Source of the DNA: Segetibacter sp. 3557_3 | Lineage (GTDB): Bacteria > Bacteroidota > Bacteroidia > Chitinophagales > Chitinophagaceae | NCBI RefSeq assembly: GCF_004354985.1 | Contig: NZ_SMSK01000009.1 | Coordinates: forward strand, 124,001-188,000 | Length of the DNA: 64,000 nucleotides | Direction: 5' to 3' | In this document: one piece after another, positions 8,930 through 18,285 of the stretch | How positions within the stretch are numbered: position 1 is the stretch's first letter | Layout: the number at the start of each line of letters is the position of its first letter | The notes under the pieces: model-generated | Database searches by the model: none | Told to the model about the DNA's origin: nothing | The model's input: only the letters and a program-made list of their open reading frames with translations | Translations under genes and position numbers: made by a program

Positions 8930-9544
8930 TCAGCTGCCTTTCGCGATAACACCGCAACCGATTCTTGATCCTGCATTACCGGTGGGTTGGGTTTTGTAAT
9001 CGTCGACACCACCATGAATGATGACTGCTTTATTTAAAATGTTCTTTGTTGAGTCGGTACCATTGATTGACCAAAGGTCGGTTTCTAATTCAATCCTTCC
9101 TTTGCCTTCTCCATCAAGCTCGATGTTACCGATATCACCCCGATGAAATGGATCAGCACCCCATTTACCATGGTTTACTTTTGTGGGGTTCCAGTGACCG
9201 TGGGCTTCTTTACCCATATCGCCGCAGTTACCATGTTCGTGTAAGTGTACTGCTACACTTTGGTTTGCCTTTTTTGCAACGGTTATCTCGATCGTCATTT
9301 TCACTTTACCATTTTGTTCATCGAAACGCGCAGTTCCTGCAAGGGTTGTGTCGGGTTGTGTGCCGGTTAGCGTTGCCAAAGCGGTCGTGCCGCCAGATGA
9401 GTCTGCACCGGTAGTTGCACCAGTTGTTGTACTATCGCCCTCGGTTGTGGTGCTTTGTTCATTACCGCAAGCCATAAATCCGAATGTTGCGAAAGCGATC
9501 GCTGCAACAGATAACGTTCTCAATGAAGCCTTTGAATTAATCAT
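8930..9544 (-). CDS. sodC: Cu,Zn superoxide dismutase lipoprotein
   Basis: A 204-residue periplasmic or outer-membrane lipoprotein: lipobox FGFMAC with Cys26, then a Ser/Thr/Gly-rich linker to about residue 55, then the SodC fold. All metal ligands are at canonical spacing: Cu His100, His102, His117 and His177; Zn His117, His125, His134 and Asp137. This is the bovine 44/46/61/118 and 61/69/78/81 pattern. Cys107 and Cys197 can form the conserved disulphide. The C-terminal TQPTGNAGSRIGCGVI matches the family's electrostatic-loop region. It dismutates superoxide outside the cytoplasm. It appears monocistronic, with its own terminator downstream and a -7-like box upstream. Confidence 0.96.
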   Translation of the reverse strand: MINSKASLRTLSVAAIAFATFGFMACGNEQSTTTEGDSTTTGATTGADSSGGTTALATLTGTQPDTTLAGTARFDEQNGKVKMTIEITVAKKANQSVAVHLHEHGNCGDMGKEAHGHWNPTKVNHGKWGADPFHRGDIGNIELDGEGKGRIELETDLWSINGTDSTKNILNKAVIIHGGVDDYKTQPTGNAGSRIGCGVIAKGS

Positions 9545-9567
9545 AACAGTTGTTTTTTGGTTTCCTG

Positions 9568-9575
9568 CAAAAATA
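9568..9575 (-). promoter_or_regulatory. Candidate -7 box TATTTTTG for sodC
   Basis: On the minus strand TATTTTTG fits TAnnTTTG and ends 23 bp before the sodC ATG at 9544. No TTG lies at the usual -33 distance, so this rests on the -7 element alone. Confidence 0.35.
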
Positions 9576-9912
9576 AGACCTTCTCTCTTCTGCTGGTACT
9601 TACAGGGCGACCAAACGCAGACAGGCTTTGAATAATTACTTGCATTCGCGTGCGGAACGATCCGGGAGCAGGTAAGTTCCCTGTTGCAGATTATTCACCT
9701 TCTGTTCCCGAACGTTATCACCTCGGTGTCCGGAACTGGCTAATGGTATCTTGAACAACTGAGGCGCTTTTAATAGTTGAATATGCCGCTTAAAGTGCTT
9801 TGTTCTGCTCCCATTCCCTGCCAGTCATCAGGGGTGTTGTAAATCGGGTGCGGGGTTCCGGCAAGCAGCACAACAATTCAGAATTCAATTATCCAGAAGA
9901 TTTGAAATCGGT
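9576..9912. other. Intergenic between divergent sodC and serine hydrolase
   Basis: Apart from the candidate -7 boxes at its two ends I recognise nothing in this stretch: no gene, strong hairpin or repeat shared with other gaps. Confidence 0.4.
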
Positions 9913-9920
9913 TACATTTG
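9913..9920 (+). promoter_or_regulatory. Candidate -7 box TACATTTG for the serine hydrolase
   Basis: TACATTTG fits the TAnnTTTG consensus exactly and lies 51 bp before the ATG at 9972. No well-placed TTG for the -33 element is visible. Confidence 0.4.
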
Positions 9921-9971
9921 GGAGTAAACAACAAAACAGCCTTATAAATTTTTTCCGATTAATAAAACACC

Positions 9972-11249
9972 ATGAATAAAGCTTCCTGTGCACTATTCGT
10001 CATTTTGCTGCTGAATACGTCGTTCAAACAACCACCTGCTTATGACAAGGGCAGGAAGGTTGCTGCAAAAACCATCATAGACAAAACGGTGCAGGCCCGT
10101 ATAGATGCTACCTTAAAAAGTTTTGTCGACTCCGGAACGATAGCTGGGGTCTCGGCCCTTGTAATTGAAAAAGATAAAGAGGTTTATTTTAATGCCTTTG
10201 GTTACAGCAATCAGAAAGAAAAAACAGCGATGGATCGTAATACGATTGTTCGTATATATTCTATGACAAAGCCAGTTACCGGGGTGGCACTAATGCAGCT
10301 TTATGAGAAGGGCGCTTTTAAGCTCGACGATCCGCTCGCTAAGTATGTTCCTGAATTTGCAGCAATGAAAGTGTACAAAGGTGTTGATGCTTCAGGCAAA
10401 TTGGTTCTTGAACCAGCACGACGCCCCATTACCATACGCGACCTTACCCGGCACACCGCCGGTTTTGCGGTGGGCACCGACCTGCCGGGGCTAAGTGAAC
10501 TTGTAAAAAAGACCGATGCGCTAAACCCACGCAATACCTTGGGCGAAATGGTAAAAAAGCTGGCGGCTCTTCCGCTGCAGTTTCATCCTGGTGACCAATG
10601 GGCTTATGGACCTTCGGTGGACGTTCAGGCATTCCTGGTTGAGCGTCTCTCCCAAAAACCCTTTGATCAGTACCTTAAAGAAAACATTTTTGATCCGTTG
10701 GGAATGATCAACACGGGGTATGTGGTCGCACAGAAAGATTTGAAGAGGCTTGCAGCCATGTATCGGAAAACGAATGGTAGTGAATTGTCCCCAATACCCG
10801 ATGACGAGAATACGTATAATATCAGAGACTGGCAACTAAAACCAGGCGGTTTCGGGCTGACCTCTACAATTGACGATTACATGAAGTTTACACAGATGTT
10901 GGTTAACAAGGGTAGAGTCGGCAAAGCAACGATCCTAAAGCCGGAAACAATCCGACTTATGGCTACCAATCATTTGTCTGATACCATTTCGCAACGAATG
11001 TGGCTACCATCAAAGGGCCAGGTAGGTTTTGGTATCGACTTCGCGGTTCGTACCCGGCCAACGGCTTCAAAGGACGAAAACAAGGGTGTTGTAGGTGAGT
11101 TCTTCTGGGATGGGGCTGCCAGTACCTTGTTTTGGATTGATCCAGTAAACCATCTTACTGCCGTACTGTTCGTGCAAATCTTTCCATTTGATAGAACCCT
11201 GCACAAGCGGTTTCGCGACGCGGTATACGGGGAATATACCCCGGGGTAA
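9972..11249 (+). CDS. Beta-lactamase-fold serine hydrolase (class C / family VIII esterase type)
   Basis: A 425-residue protein with a short hydrophobic N-terminus (ASCALFVILLLNTSF), suggesting export. It has the catalytic S-x-x-K tetrad SMTK (Ser97, Lys100) and the Tyr motif WAYGPSVD (Tyr212), which in family VIII carboxylesterases replaces the YxN of class C beta-lactamases. Near residue 375 the segment FFWDGAASTLFWIDP occupies the place of the KTG/WGG motif. Conserved RDLTRHTAGF and FHPGDQW complete the picture. It probably hydrolyses an ester or amide; antibiotic resistance cannot be inferred. It is flanked by a divergent sodC and a convergent TPR gene, so it is transcribed alone. Confidence 0.9.
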   Translation: MNKASCALFVILLLNTSFKQPPAYDKGRKVAAKTIIDKTVQARIDATLKSFVDSGTIAGVSALVIEKDKEVYFNAFGYSNQKEKTAMDRNTIVRIYSMTKPVTGVALMQLYEKGAFKLDDPLAKYVPEFAAMKVYKGVDASGKLVLEPARRPITIRDLTRHTAGFAVGTDLPGLSELVKKTDALNPRNTLGEMVKKLAALPLQFHPGDQWAYGPSVDVQAFLVERLSQKPFDQYLKENIFDPLGMINTGYVVAQKDLKRLAAMYRKTNGSELSPIPDDENTYNIRDWQLKPGGFGLTSTIDDYMKFTQMLVNKGRVGKATILKPETIRLMATNHLSDTISQRMWLPSKGQVGFGIDFAVRTRPTASKDENKGVVGEFFWDGAASTLFWIDPVNHLTAVLFVQIFPFDRTLHKRFRDAVYGEYTPG

Positions 11250-11457
11250 CCCAGTACAGACACAATCGGCCGCAGTCTTCGAAATGGAATCTGTCGGCTT
11301 ACCCTGGCGTTTACCCCAGCTTCTCAGGAGTAAACACCAAGGTAAATAGTCAATGCAAACGTGGGTTTAACAAACGGAACTCTTTAATCCTAACAGTTGG
11401 TATTACAGGTTTGTTATTGTTTCTTTTTGCAGGAACAAGCGCCAGGGTTGGATGCAG

Positions 11458-13065
11458 CTACTGCTTTAGTTTAAAATACAGATCCAGGTCTTCGTTTCCA
11501 TATTCCGGGTTAAACCGCTTTGCTCGTTTGTAGTGTGTAGCTGCTTGTTTGTACTGAGAAAAATGATTGTCTAACAGGTAAGCCAGGTTGTAGTGGGCAT
11601 CTGCATTTTTCGGTTCCAGTTGTAAGGCATTTTCGTACTGCTTTTTTGCACCTTCGAAATCGGATAAATATCGTGAGAGCAGGATACCGTAATTAACCAA
11701 TGTGTTTGCGGTACGATCAAGTTGTAGGGAGGTTTCGTAATGTGTTTTTGCCTGCTGATATTGTTTGAAATGACTTGTGAGCAATAGCGCAAGATTATTG
11801 TGGGCTTCCGCATAGTCAGGATTTGCCTGAATGGCTGCTTCAAGGTGGGTTCGTGCCTGCTTTGGTTTTGAATAATAGTTCAGCAGCAAGAGGGAATAAT
11901 TGTAGTGAGCCTTTGCATTCTTCCAGTCGAGCGCAAGTGACTTCTCCCATGCCTTCTTTGCCTTGCTGAACTTGCTGAGCTTCGATGCAAGCAGCAGTGC
12001 ATAGTTCGCGTGTGTTTCAGAAGAGTTTGGACCTAGTTTAATCGCCTGTTCGTACATCTTCGCTGCGCCCAGGTAATCTGAAAAATGATCCTGGAGTAAA
12101 CCAGCATAATTGTAATATAAGAAGGCTGCGGACGGATCTAATTTGATTGCTCTTTCATAGAGCTTTTTTGCCTTTGCGTAAGCACCAAAATGCTTTACCA
12201 ACAAGGTTGCAAGGTTATTATGCGCTTCAACATTTTTGGGATTGGCCTTAATGGCAGCTTCATAGTGAAACTTAGCCCTTTCATAATCAAAAAAATATTT
12301 CTTGAGTAACAGGCCAAGATTGTTGTGAGCCGTTGAATATTGCGGATCGAATTGGATCGCTAATTCCCAATGCTTCCTTGCACCAACAGGATCACTAAAT
12401 TGTTCAAGCATTAGCATTGCCAGGTTGCAGAGCGTAATGCTGTCTTCAGGATTTATCCTAAGCGCCATTTGATAATGTTCTTTCGCGCCCTGGTAATCTG
12501 AAAAGTGTTGCTCAAGAAGAAGACCCAGGTTGTTGTGTGCCTGATAGTTTTCCGGATCATTTTCTATGGCTGCACGGTAGTGTTTTTCAGCTTTACGGAA
12601 GTCTTGAAAATGATGGCTAAGGAGAATGGCGTAGTTGAAGTGTGAAAGTGCAAAATCCGGTTGAAAATTTAGCGCGGTTTCAAGATGTGCTTTAGCGCTG
12701 TCGTAATTCAAAACATGATACATCTCAAGGAGAGCCAGTTCAAAGTGTGCGGCACCGGATTGGGGGTTTAACCCAATAGCGATTTCATAGTGCTTTCTTG
12801 CGCTATCCGGATCTGAAAACCCACCGAGGTACAAACGCGCCAATTCGGTGTGTATCCTTTCATCATAAGGATCTGCTTCTAGGGCATTTGCCAGGAGTCG
12901 CTTTATCTTCAAAGAGCGTTTTGCTCCTGGGTTTTCGATTTTGAATATTGCAGGATCTTTAACGTGTGCTATTTTCATTTCAGGTTTATTGCTGCGGTTA
13001 GATTCCTGCCGCCCCTGTGCGGTTGCACCACTATACCATGCAAGGGCATGATGAAAGCATAACAT
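11458..13065 (-). CDS. Large tetratricopeptide-repeat protein
   Basis: Nearly the whole ~535-residue product is a run of about 13 TPR-like units, recognisable by AHNNLGLLL, HYNYSLLLL and AHYNLAYLL followed by A-K-x-H/Y-Y-E-x-A-I-x-x-(N/D)-P. The repeat period is 36 residues rather than 34: an extra HF-S/K-D/Q-Y segment sits between the two helices. Regular solenoids of this kind are protein-binding scaffolds. No enzymatic domain, transmembrane helix or clear signal peptide is present. The start is uncertain: ATG 13065, or ATG 12978 (MKIAHVKDP), which begins closer to the repeats; a TTG lies at 13080. No partner is suggested by the neighbours. Confidence 0.85.
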   Translation of the reverse strand: MLCFHHALAWYSGATAQGRQESNRSNKPEMKIAHVKDPAIFKIENPGAKRSLKIKRLLANALEADPYDERIHTELARLYLGGFSDPDSARKHYEIAIGLNPQSGAAHFELALLEMYHVLNYDSAKAHLETALNFQPDFALSHFNYAILLSHHFQDFRKAEKHYRAAIENDPENYQAHNNLGLLLEQHFSDYQGAKEHYQMALRINPEDSITLCNLAMLMLEQFSDPVGARKHWELAIQFDPQYSTAHNNLGLLLKKYFFDYERAKFHYEAAIKANPKNVEAHNNLATLLVKHFGAYAKAKKLYERAIKLDPSAAFLYYNYAGLLQDHFSDYLGAAKMYEQAIKLGPNSSETHANYALLLASKLSKFSKAKKAWEKSLALDWKNAKAHYNYSLLLLNYYSKPKQARTHLEAAIQANPDYAEAHNNLALLLTSHFKQYQQAKTHYETSLQLDRTANTLVNYGILLSRYLSDFEGAKKQYENALQLEPKNADAHYNLAYLLDNHFSQYKQAATHYKRAKRFNPEYGNEDLDLYFKLKQ

Positions 13066-13159
13066 GAATTGTTTAACCAACAGGTACAGGGTTTAAAATT
13101 TCCTGATAAGCCAATTCGTCAACTAAGCACGGTATCGATATACTGTTGCCGACCAAAGG

Positions 13160-13759
13160 TTAGTCGACTTTCCGAAAAGCATGGACTTCGTTTTCCATGT
13201 TGGTATCAGTCAATTTATATAACCTGAATGCCCAGTATCCTGCCGCATCAGTAGAGTATTTCCACAGGTAAGACGCTGGCTTTAGATCGGAAGCGGGTAT
13301 TTTTTCCTGTGTTTTGGTATCTGCAGTTTCACACCCTTTTTTCTCCAATGTTTTGGTGCCTTCCAGGGGATAAAAGCTCACTACATTTCCCTCAAATTTC
13401 ACCGTGCCTTTTGTGGTTTGTAAGTTATGGGTAATACACTTTCCAAAATTTGTCCGGTTGCCCAGATAACCATGATATTCATAACGCCCTTGTTTTCCAT
13501 CAGGTCCGCCATTTGAGAACTTATACACCTGTCCATAATCATTTCTGTCGGTGCTTAAAGTGAACGGTGTCTTATCCAGGTAATGTAGTATACCCACGTA
13601 ATGCTGAAGCCATCTTTTGCCCAGGAATTCTTCGGGAACCTTACTACTGGGTGAATTCTGGTAGAGTGCCTCTTCCCCATTTTCTTCCGTACCTGGTTTC
13701 GTACAGGCATATACTGTTACAGCAAACAAGCTGCATAATATCAATATCCATTTTTTCAT
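13160..13759 (-). CDS. Hypothetical lipoprotein
   Basis: A 199-residue protein with a type II signal peptide (MKKWILILCSLFAVTVYAC, lipid on Cys19). The mature domain is polar, rich in Lys, Tyr and Gly, with no motif I recognise. It shows GRYEYHGYLGNRTNFG, two later cysteines (GKC and KKGCE) and a C-terminal YWAFRLYKLTD strand-like segment. It may be a small beta-barrel of the lipocalin-like type common in this phylum, but that is a guess from strand pattern only. It lies 79 bp upstream of the TPR gene in the same direction (gap measured to the TTG at 13080), so co-transcription is possible. Confidence 0.7.
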   Translation of the reverse strand: MKKWILILCSLFAVTVYACTKPGTEENGEEALYQNSPSSKVPEEFLGKRWLQHYVGILHYLDKTPFTLSTDRNDYGQVYKFSNGGPDGKQGRYEYHGYLGNRTNFGKCITHNLQTTKGTVKFEGNVVSFYPLEGTKTLEKKGCETADTKTQEKIPASDLKPASYLWKYSTDAAGYWAFRLYKLTDTNMENEVHAFRKVD

Positions 13760-14522
13760 AAAAGCTAAAATGTTGCATTTGAAAAGAACGAGCTGATACC
13801 AGGTAAGCTTTCGGGCATAACACCAACATGATAGGAACCTTTAACCTGCTTTAAGATCATTCAACAATTCATCGTTGTTCTTGCGGGCTATTCACACAAG
13901 GCTTTCAAGCAAAAGAGTAATCCGGAAAACAAAATGTGTTTTTGATAGAAGAACTGCTTGTACGATACTTGCTGCAGGTATAATTATCAAGTCACCTGGC
14001 AACTCAATTTTAGCAACAAATTTTCATAGTTGCAAATCACAAAGCTGTCTTTTTTACCTGGATGTACTAGTCAACCTGTTATACTATCCAGTACTTTGTA
14101 GGAGCATCACGTCTCGTGGGGAGTAGCCGTACCGCCTTTCACGATATAATCGGCCCTCTTTCAAAAAGGTAAACCATCAGGCAGGTACATATTGCAAAGG
14201 GCCCTCTCTGCTCCTGGTTTACATCGAACGATTACAAGCAATCAAAAGACGTTCTCCCGGAAATGTATGAGGCTAGGATGGGGCTACAAGTTCTATAGTA
14301 AATTCGACAAAATTGGTGTGCAAGAAAACATCCCCAATTACGCAAGTGCCTGCTTCTGCAAATCGCCTTGACCCGATGACATTACAAATCTCGCATGACG
14401 GGTATTCTGAAAAGGTCTTAATTTGTAAAAGTCACATACAAGAGCAGTAATACGAACTCAGAAAATTATTTAATAAGTTCTTACCGGTTCTGAGTTCAAA
14501 TTCTACCTACCAAAGCTACCTT
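13760..14522. other. Long intergenic region, nothing recognised
   Basis: This gap lies between two divergent genes. An 83-codon frame at 13875-14126 lacks family features and I do not call it. I see no tRNA-like cloverleaf, strong terminator, or repeat shared with other gaps. It could hold a small RNA or the remains of a gene. Confidence 0.4.
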
Positions 14523-16256
14523 ATGAAACAATTGATTACTTTCTTAGCTTGTTGCTACTCATTTTGCTTAGCTGCCCAGCCGGGCTCATTAGACCCCACC
14601 TTTGGTAATGGCGGTCAGGTAATAACTACAGTCGGTACATACCGCGCAACGGCACATGCCATGGCGATACAAAGTGACGGTAAAATCATAGTGGGTGGAA
14701 CAATGATTTATGCTAACTCCAGCAGAGATTTTGCGTTGGTGCGTTATAATCTAAATGGAAGCCTGGACTCATCATTTGACGGAGATGGAATTGTTATAAC
14801 AGCAGTTCAATCTGGTGATGTGGTTTTGGCTGTCGAAATTCAAACTGACGGCAAAATCGTTGCCGCCGGAGGCAATGTCCTTGCCAGGTATAACCTTAAT
14901 GGCAGTTTAGATATGAGCTTTGGTGTGGGTGGGAGGGTAATTGAAACTACGGACGGTTCGGCCAACGCTTTGACAATACAAAGTGATGGGAAATTGGTTT
15001 TAGCAGGCAACAGGAACTCGCGATTTCTCGTGAGAAGGTATCATTCAAATGGTGGTCGTGACTTAACTTTTGATGGTGATGGGGAATCAATTACCTCTTT
15101 TGGTTTCAACAGCTGGGCCAATGCAATCGCCATCCAAAACGACGGAAAAATTATAGCAGCAGGCATTGCCCGGGTCTACTATATTCCAGAATATACATCA
15201 TTGGCCGTCGCCAGGTACAATACAAACGGCAGTCTCGACACTACATTCAATGGAGATGGAAAATTTACCGGCATGAATGGCACAACTCCAAGTACTATTA
15301 TAGCAGAAGCAAAATCGATTGCAATAGATCCCGATGGGAAAATAGTAGTGGGCGGATCAGGATATGCAGGTAGGTTTGGTCTGGCACGGTTGAATACTAA
15401 CGGTAGCCTCGACGCAACCTTTTCAGGTGGCGCTGTTGTTACCCAGATGGGGAGCGGCCATGCAGAAGGCAAAGCTGTAGCCATCTCACCAGATGGCAAA
15501 ATTTTTCTGGCGGGCAGTACAGTAAACTTATTTGCCCTTGCAAAGTATAACAGAAATGGAAACCTGGATCTAACTTTCGGTAACAATGGAAAAGTAATTA
15601 TGCCCGCTGGTCAAGCGAATGCAATGAAAATAAACGCAAGCAGGATTTACCTAGCTGGTTCTAGCCGTCCAGCCGGGAGCAATTATGATCAGTTTTCCAT
15701 TGTTGCTTATCAAAATAGTGGACAGCCGTTGCCGCTGACACTTACAAATTTATCAGTTTCGTTAGACAAAACTTCGGCTCTTTGCAGATGGCAAACGACT
15801 GGGGAGATTAACACTTCGCATTTTATCATTCAGCGAAGTATCGATGGAACTAGCTTTTCAGACATGGGCCGTGTAGATGCTAACGGCAGACCAACATCTT
15901 ACGATTTCAAGGACGTTTTATCAAGTACTTATTTTCAATTACCAATTGTTTACTATCGTTTACAGATAATAGATACGGACGGGAAGTTCACGTATTCTCC
16001 TATCGCTATTTTAAAGCCTAAGCAAAAGAAGCTATTTACCATCTTTCCTAACCCTGCCCATGCTTTCATTCAAATTATCGGCAGCAATTTACAGAGCGCA
16101 GAAGTAATGGACGACCAGGGAAGATTGCTGCTTCAGAATAATATTACCGGGCAAAGCAATAAAATTAAAGTCACAGGTTTGCTTAAAGGTTCATATTATG
16201 TACGGATCACAGACAGGGACGGCAATGTTCAAACCGAAAAGCTGGTTATACAATAA
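14523..16256 (+). CDS. Secreted delta-60 repeat beta-propeller protein with T9SS sorting domain
   Basis: A 577-residue exported protein with signal peptide MKQLITFLACCYSFCLAAQ. Residues ~20-400 are seven or so delta-60 repeats: each has a GSLDPTFGNGG-like loop (also GSLDSSFDGDG, GSLDTTFNGDG, GNLDLTFGNNG) paired with a SDGKIIVGG / SDGKLVLAGN strand. A Fn3-like linker (LTLTNLSVSLDK, then HFIIQRSIDGTSF) follows. The last ~75 residues (FPNPAHAFIQI, LLKGSYYVRITDRDG, EKLVIQ) are a T9SS type A sorting domain. Such proteins are delivered to the cell surface or medium; the function of the propeller is unknown. Transcription ends at the shared hairpin near 16635-16658. Confidence 0.9.
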   Translation: MKQLITFLACCYSFCLAAQPGSLDPTFGNGGQVITTVGTYRATAHAMAIQSDGKIIVGGTMIYANSSRDFALVRYNLNGSLDSSFDGDGIVITAVQSGDVVLAVEIQTDGKIVAAGGNVLARYNLNGSLDMSFGVGGRVIETTDGSANALTIQSDGKLVLAGNRNSRFLVRRYHSNGGRDLTFDGDGESITSFGFNSWANAIAIQNDGKIIAAGIARVYYIPEYTSLAVARYNTNGSLDTTFNGDGKFTGMNGTTPSTIIAEAKSIAIDPDGKIVVGGSGYAGRFGLARLNTNGSLDATFSGGAVVTQMGSGHAEGKAVAISPDGKIFLAGSTVNLFALAKYNRNGNLDLTFGNNGKVIMPAGQANAMKINASRIYLAGSSRPAGSNYDQFSIVAYQNSGQPLPLTLTNLSVSLDKTSALCRWQTTGEINTSHFIIQRSIDGTSFSDMGRVDANGRPTSYDFKDVLSSTYFQLPIVYYRLQIIDTDGKFTYSPIAILKPKQKKLFTIFPNPAHAFIQIIGSNLQSAEVMDDQGRLLLQNNITGQSNKIKVTGLLKGSYYVRITDRDGNVQTEKLVIQ

Positions 16257-16574
16257 TTATTTTGCGGTTCCAAATTAGCGTTGTTGTATGCCGTTTCTAT
16301 GGCATCTGACAAACAACTTATGTTTGTAAAAGAACCTCTTTTTAACTTTAAACTTGCCCACGGCGCTTTCCAAGCTTCTCATGGCTTTCGGGGAGAGTTC
16401 GACCAGGATGAAACACTACTGCACCGCAATTCCTCGTGCCCCGGAATGGCAAAGCCACTCTACTATAAGTAAGCAGCGCCGGCTAAATATTTATTGCAAA
16501 AATGCACTCAACCGTAGACGAGTGCAATCGCGTTTGTTGCCTTTACTGAATGCCTCGCCGAATATTGCATTGCC
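16257..16574. other. Intergenic, nothing recognised
   Basis: After the delta-60 gene. Short frames of 63 and 102 codons start at 16281 and 16354, but they run into the repeat and terminator that follow and have no family signature. Confidence 0.35.
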
Positions 16575-16660
16575 GTACAAGCGAGCGTGGCAACGATGCC
16601 CAATAGCCCTCCTCCTGCCGGTCACAAAAAAAGAAAAAAGCTGCCGAAGCAGCTTTTTGT
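16575..16660. repeat. Dispersed repeat carrying a terminator hairpin (copy 1)
   Basis: It begins GTACAAGCGAGCGTGG, continues CAACGATGCCCAATAGCCCT, CTGCCGGTCACAAAAA, and ends in the hairpin at 16635-16658. A near-identical copy with the same order of parts lies at 28611-28712. Both copies sit immediately after gene ends. Confidence 0.7.
16635..16658. terminator. Bidirectional terminator hairpin
   Basis: Perfect 10-bp stem AAAAAGCTGC / GCAGCTTTTT with loop CGAA. A-tract on one side and T-tract on the other make it usable from both directions. It sits between the convergent delta-60 gene and the SusD gene. Confidence 0.8.
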
Positions 16661-16770
16661 AATGCAAAATTAAAAATGTAAAATTAAAAAAAGTATTTAC
16701 GACCAGGATGATTGTTATTGCTTTCGATGAAGATGATTTCTGAACAATCTTTGTTTGTTTTAAAATTAGT

Positions 16771-16900
16771 CAACCACTCAACTTATCAACAATAAACTAC
16801 TCAACCAATCAACTTATTAACTTATCAACCAATCAACTTATCAACTCTTGGAAGCCCCAATACCTCAATACCATAATACCCAATACCCAATACCCCAACC
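16771..16900. repeat. Word-like repeat tract (CAACTTATCAAC / AATACCCAATACC)
   Basis: About ten imperfect CAACCAATCAACTTAT words are followed by CCCAATACCTCAATACC words, up to the SusD stop codon. Reverse-complemented, the same order of words appears at 27045-27097, and the GGTATTGGG words alone at 741-770. Confidence 0.6.
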
Positions 16901-18274
16901 TCAATATCCCTCATTCTGCCAGCCCGATTGGTTGGTGATATTCTGTATCTCTGTTTGTGGCACCGGGTAGTATCTTCTGAAACCATTCACTAATGGGAAA
17001 ATCACGGGCATCTGGCCGGTACGCACAATATCGAACCAGCGGTCGAGTTCCAACGCAAGTTCAAGTCTGCGTTCTTTATAAACCGCATTTCGAAAAGAGG
17101 CCTGGTCGGGTAGCTGGGCACTGGTTAGCGTTGTAATGCCGGCGTTTGTGCGTACGGCATTAAGTGCTGTAAAGGCAGCTGTATTTGGATAACCCAATTC
17201 GTTAAGTGCTTCGGCATAGATAAGCATGGCTTCGGCGCAACGAACAATGGGTATGTCCATGCTGACCTCGTTGTTTACCTGGGTACCATTGTACTTACCC
17301 GGCCTTTCGCCGCCGGCACTGGTGGGCGCAACAAGGGCTCTCCGGTTATCATTGGCCTCGAACAGCGACGGCGGCATGATGACCGCATTGTTGCCACCAA
17401 CATTGCGAAAGCGATTGTTTTGATTGGCTGACTCACCAATTCCACCCGATAGGAAACGTGCAGAAAAAAGAACATCCCTGCTGGTCTTCATCGCATTCGG
17501 GAAAGTGGTGGGTTGTGGCACGAGTCCAACTACCGTACCTGCATTGATGGCGGTGATTAGAGGCTGTATGGTAGATACCACCTGGTCCCACGTTTTTTGG
17601 TACAGGAGTACCTTTGCCAACAGGCCCCGTGCGGCAAAGCTGGTTGCCCTGCCACGCTGTGCATCGGGCCAGGTGGTTGGTAAATTATTGACCGCAAGGG
17701 TGAGGTCGGTAATGATCTGTGCATAGATGGCCGCAGTATCGGCCCGGGTATTATTCCTTGCTTCAGTGCTGGCTTGCGGAGTAGTGATCAGGGGAAGTTT
17801 GCCCCATAACCTTGTTGCGTTGAAATAATTGAGTGCACGAAGAAAAGACGCTTCTCCAATGATCTGCTTTTTCCGGGTTGAGTCCATTTGGATCGCCGGT
17901 GCCCTGCTCAGTACGACGTTTGCGCGGTAAATGGCTTTGAAATGGGCAAGCCAACACTCTGTTACGAGCGTATTATCGGGCCGCTCAGCAAAGGACTCAA
18001 TCTGGTACCGCACCCCACCACTGGCACCCTGGTCATTGTCTTCCATATTATCGCTGCGAATTTCGGTAAGCGAAAGCAGGACGTTGCCATAAAGCCCATT
18101 GTCCTGGAGTGCGTCGTAGGCAGCAGTTAGTCCGCCCTGCAAACCCTTTTCGTCAACATAAAAGTTGTCCTCCGTTGGTGAGTCAATGGGCTTTAAATCG
18201 AGGAACTTTTTGCATGAGCCCAGCAATATCGTGGAGACCGTAAGAATGAATATATAGCTTCTGTAATTTTTCAT
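16901..18274 (-). CDS. SusD/RagB-family outer-membrane lipoprotein
   Basis: A 457-residue SusD homologue. Lipobox LLGSC places Cys21 as the lipidated residue, followed by the typical KKFLDLKPIDSPTEDNFY segment. SusD-like landmarks follow: GGLTAAYDALQDN, GEASFLRALNYFNATRLWG, ARGLLAKVLLYQ, RCAEAMLIYAEALNELG and the C-terminal VYKERRLELALELDRWFDIVRTGQ and RRYYPVPQTEIQ. It caps the SusC barrel and binds the glycan at the surface. It is encoded 11 bp downstream of SusC in one operon. No glycoside hydrolase is attached to this pair, so the substrate cannot be deduced. Confidence 0.96.
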   Translation of the reverse strand: MKNYRSYIFILTVSTILLGSCKKFLDLKPIDSPTEDNFYVDEKGLQGGLTAAYDALQDNGLYGNVLLSLTEIRSDNMEDNDQGASGGVRYQIESFAERPDNTLVTECWLAHFKAIYRANVVLSRAPAIQMDSTRKKQIIGEASFLRALNYFNATRLWGKLPLITTPQASTEARNNTRADTAAIYAQIITDLTLAVNNLPTTWPDAQRGRATSFAARGLLAKVLLYQKTWDQVVSTIQPLITAINAGTVVGLVPQPTTFPNAMKTSRDVLFSARFLSGGIGESANQNNRFRNVGGNNAVIMPPSLFEANDNRRALVAPTSAGGERPGKYNGTQVNNEVSMDIPIVRCAEAMLIYAEALNELGYPNTAAFTALNAVRTNAGITTLTSAQLPDQASFRNAVYKERRLELALELDRWFDIVRTGQMPVIFPLVNGFRRYYPVPQTEIQNITNQSGWQNEGY

Positions 18275-18285
18275 AACGCGATGTT

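Noticed and set aside
13875-14126. 83-codon frame
   Set aside because: No signal peptide, domain or operon context; composition is like the surrounding non-coding DNA.
16281-16662. Overlapping 63- and 102-codon frames
   Set aside because: They end inside or beside a repeat and terminator hairpin and have no family signature.
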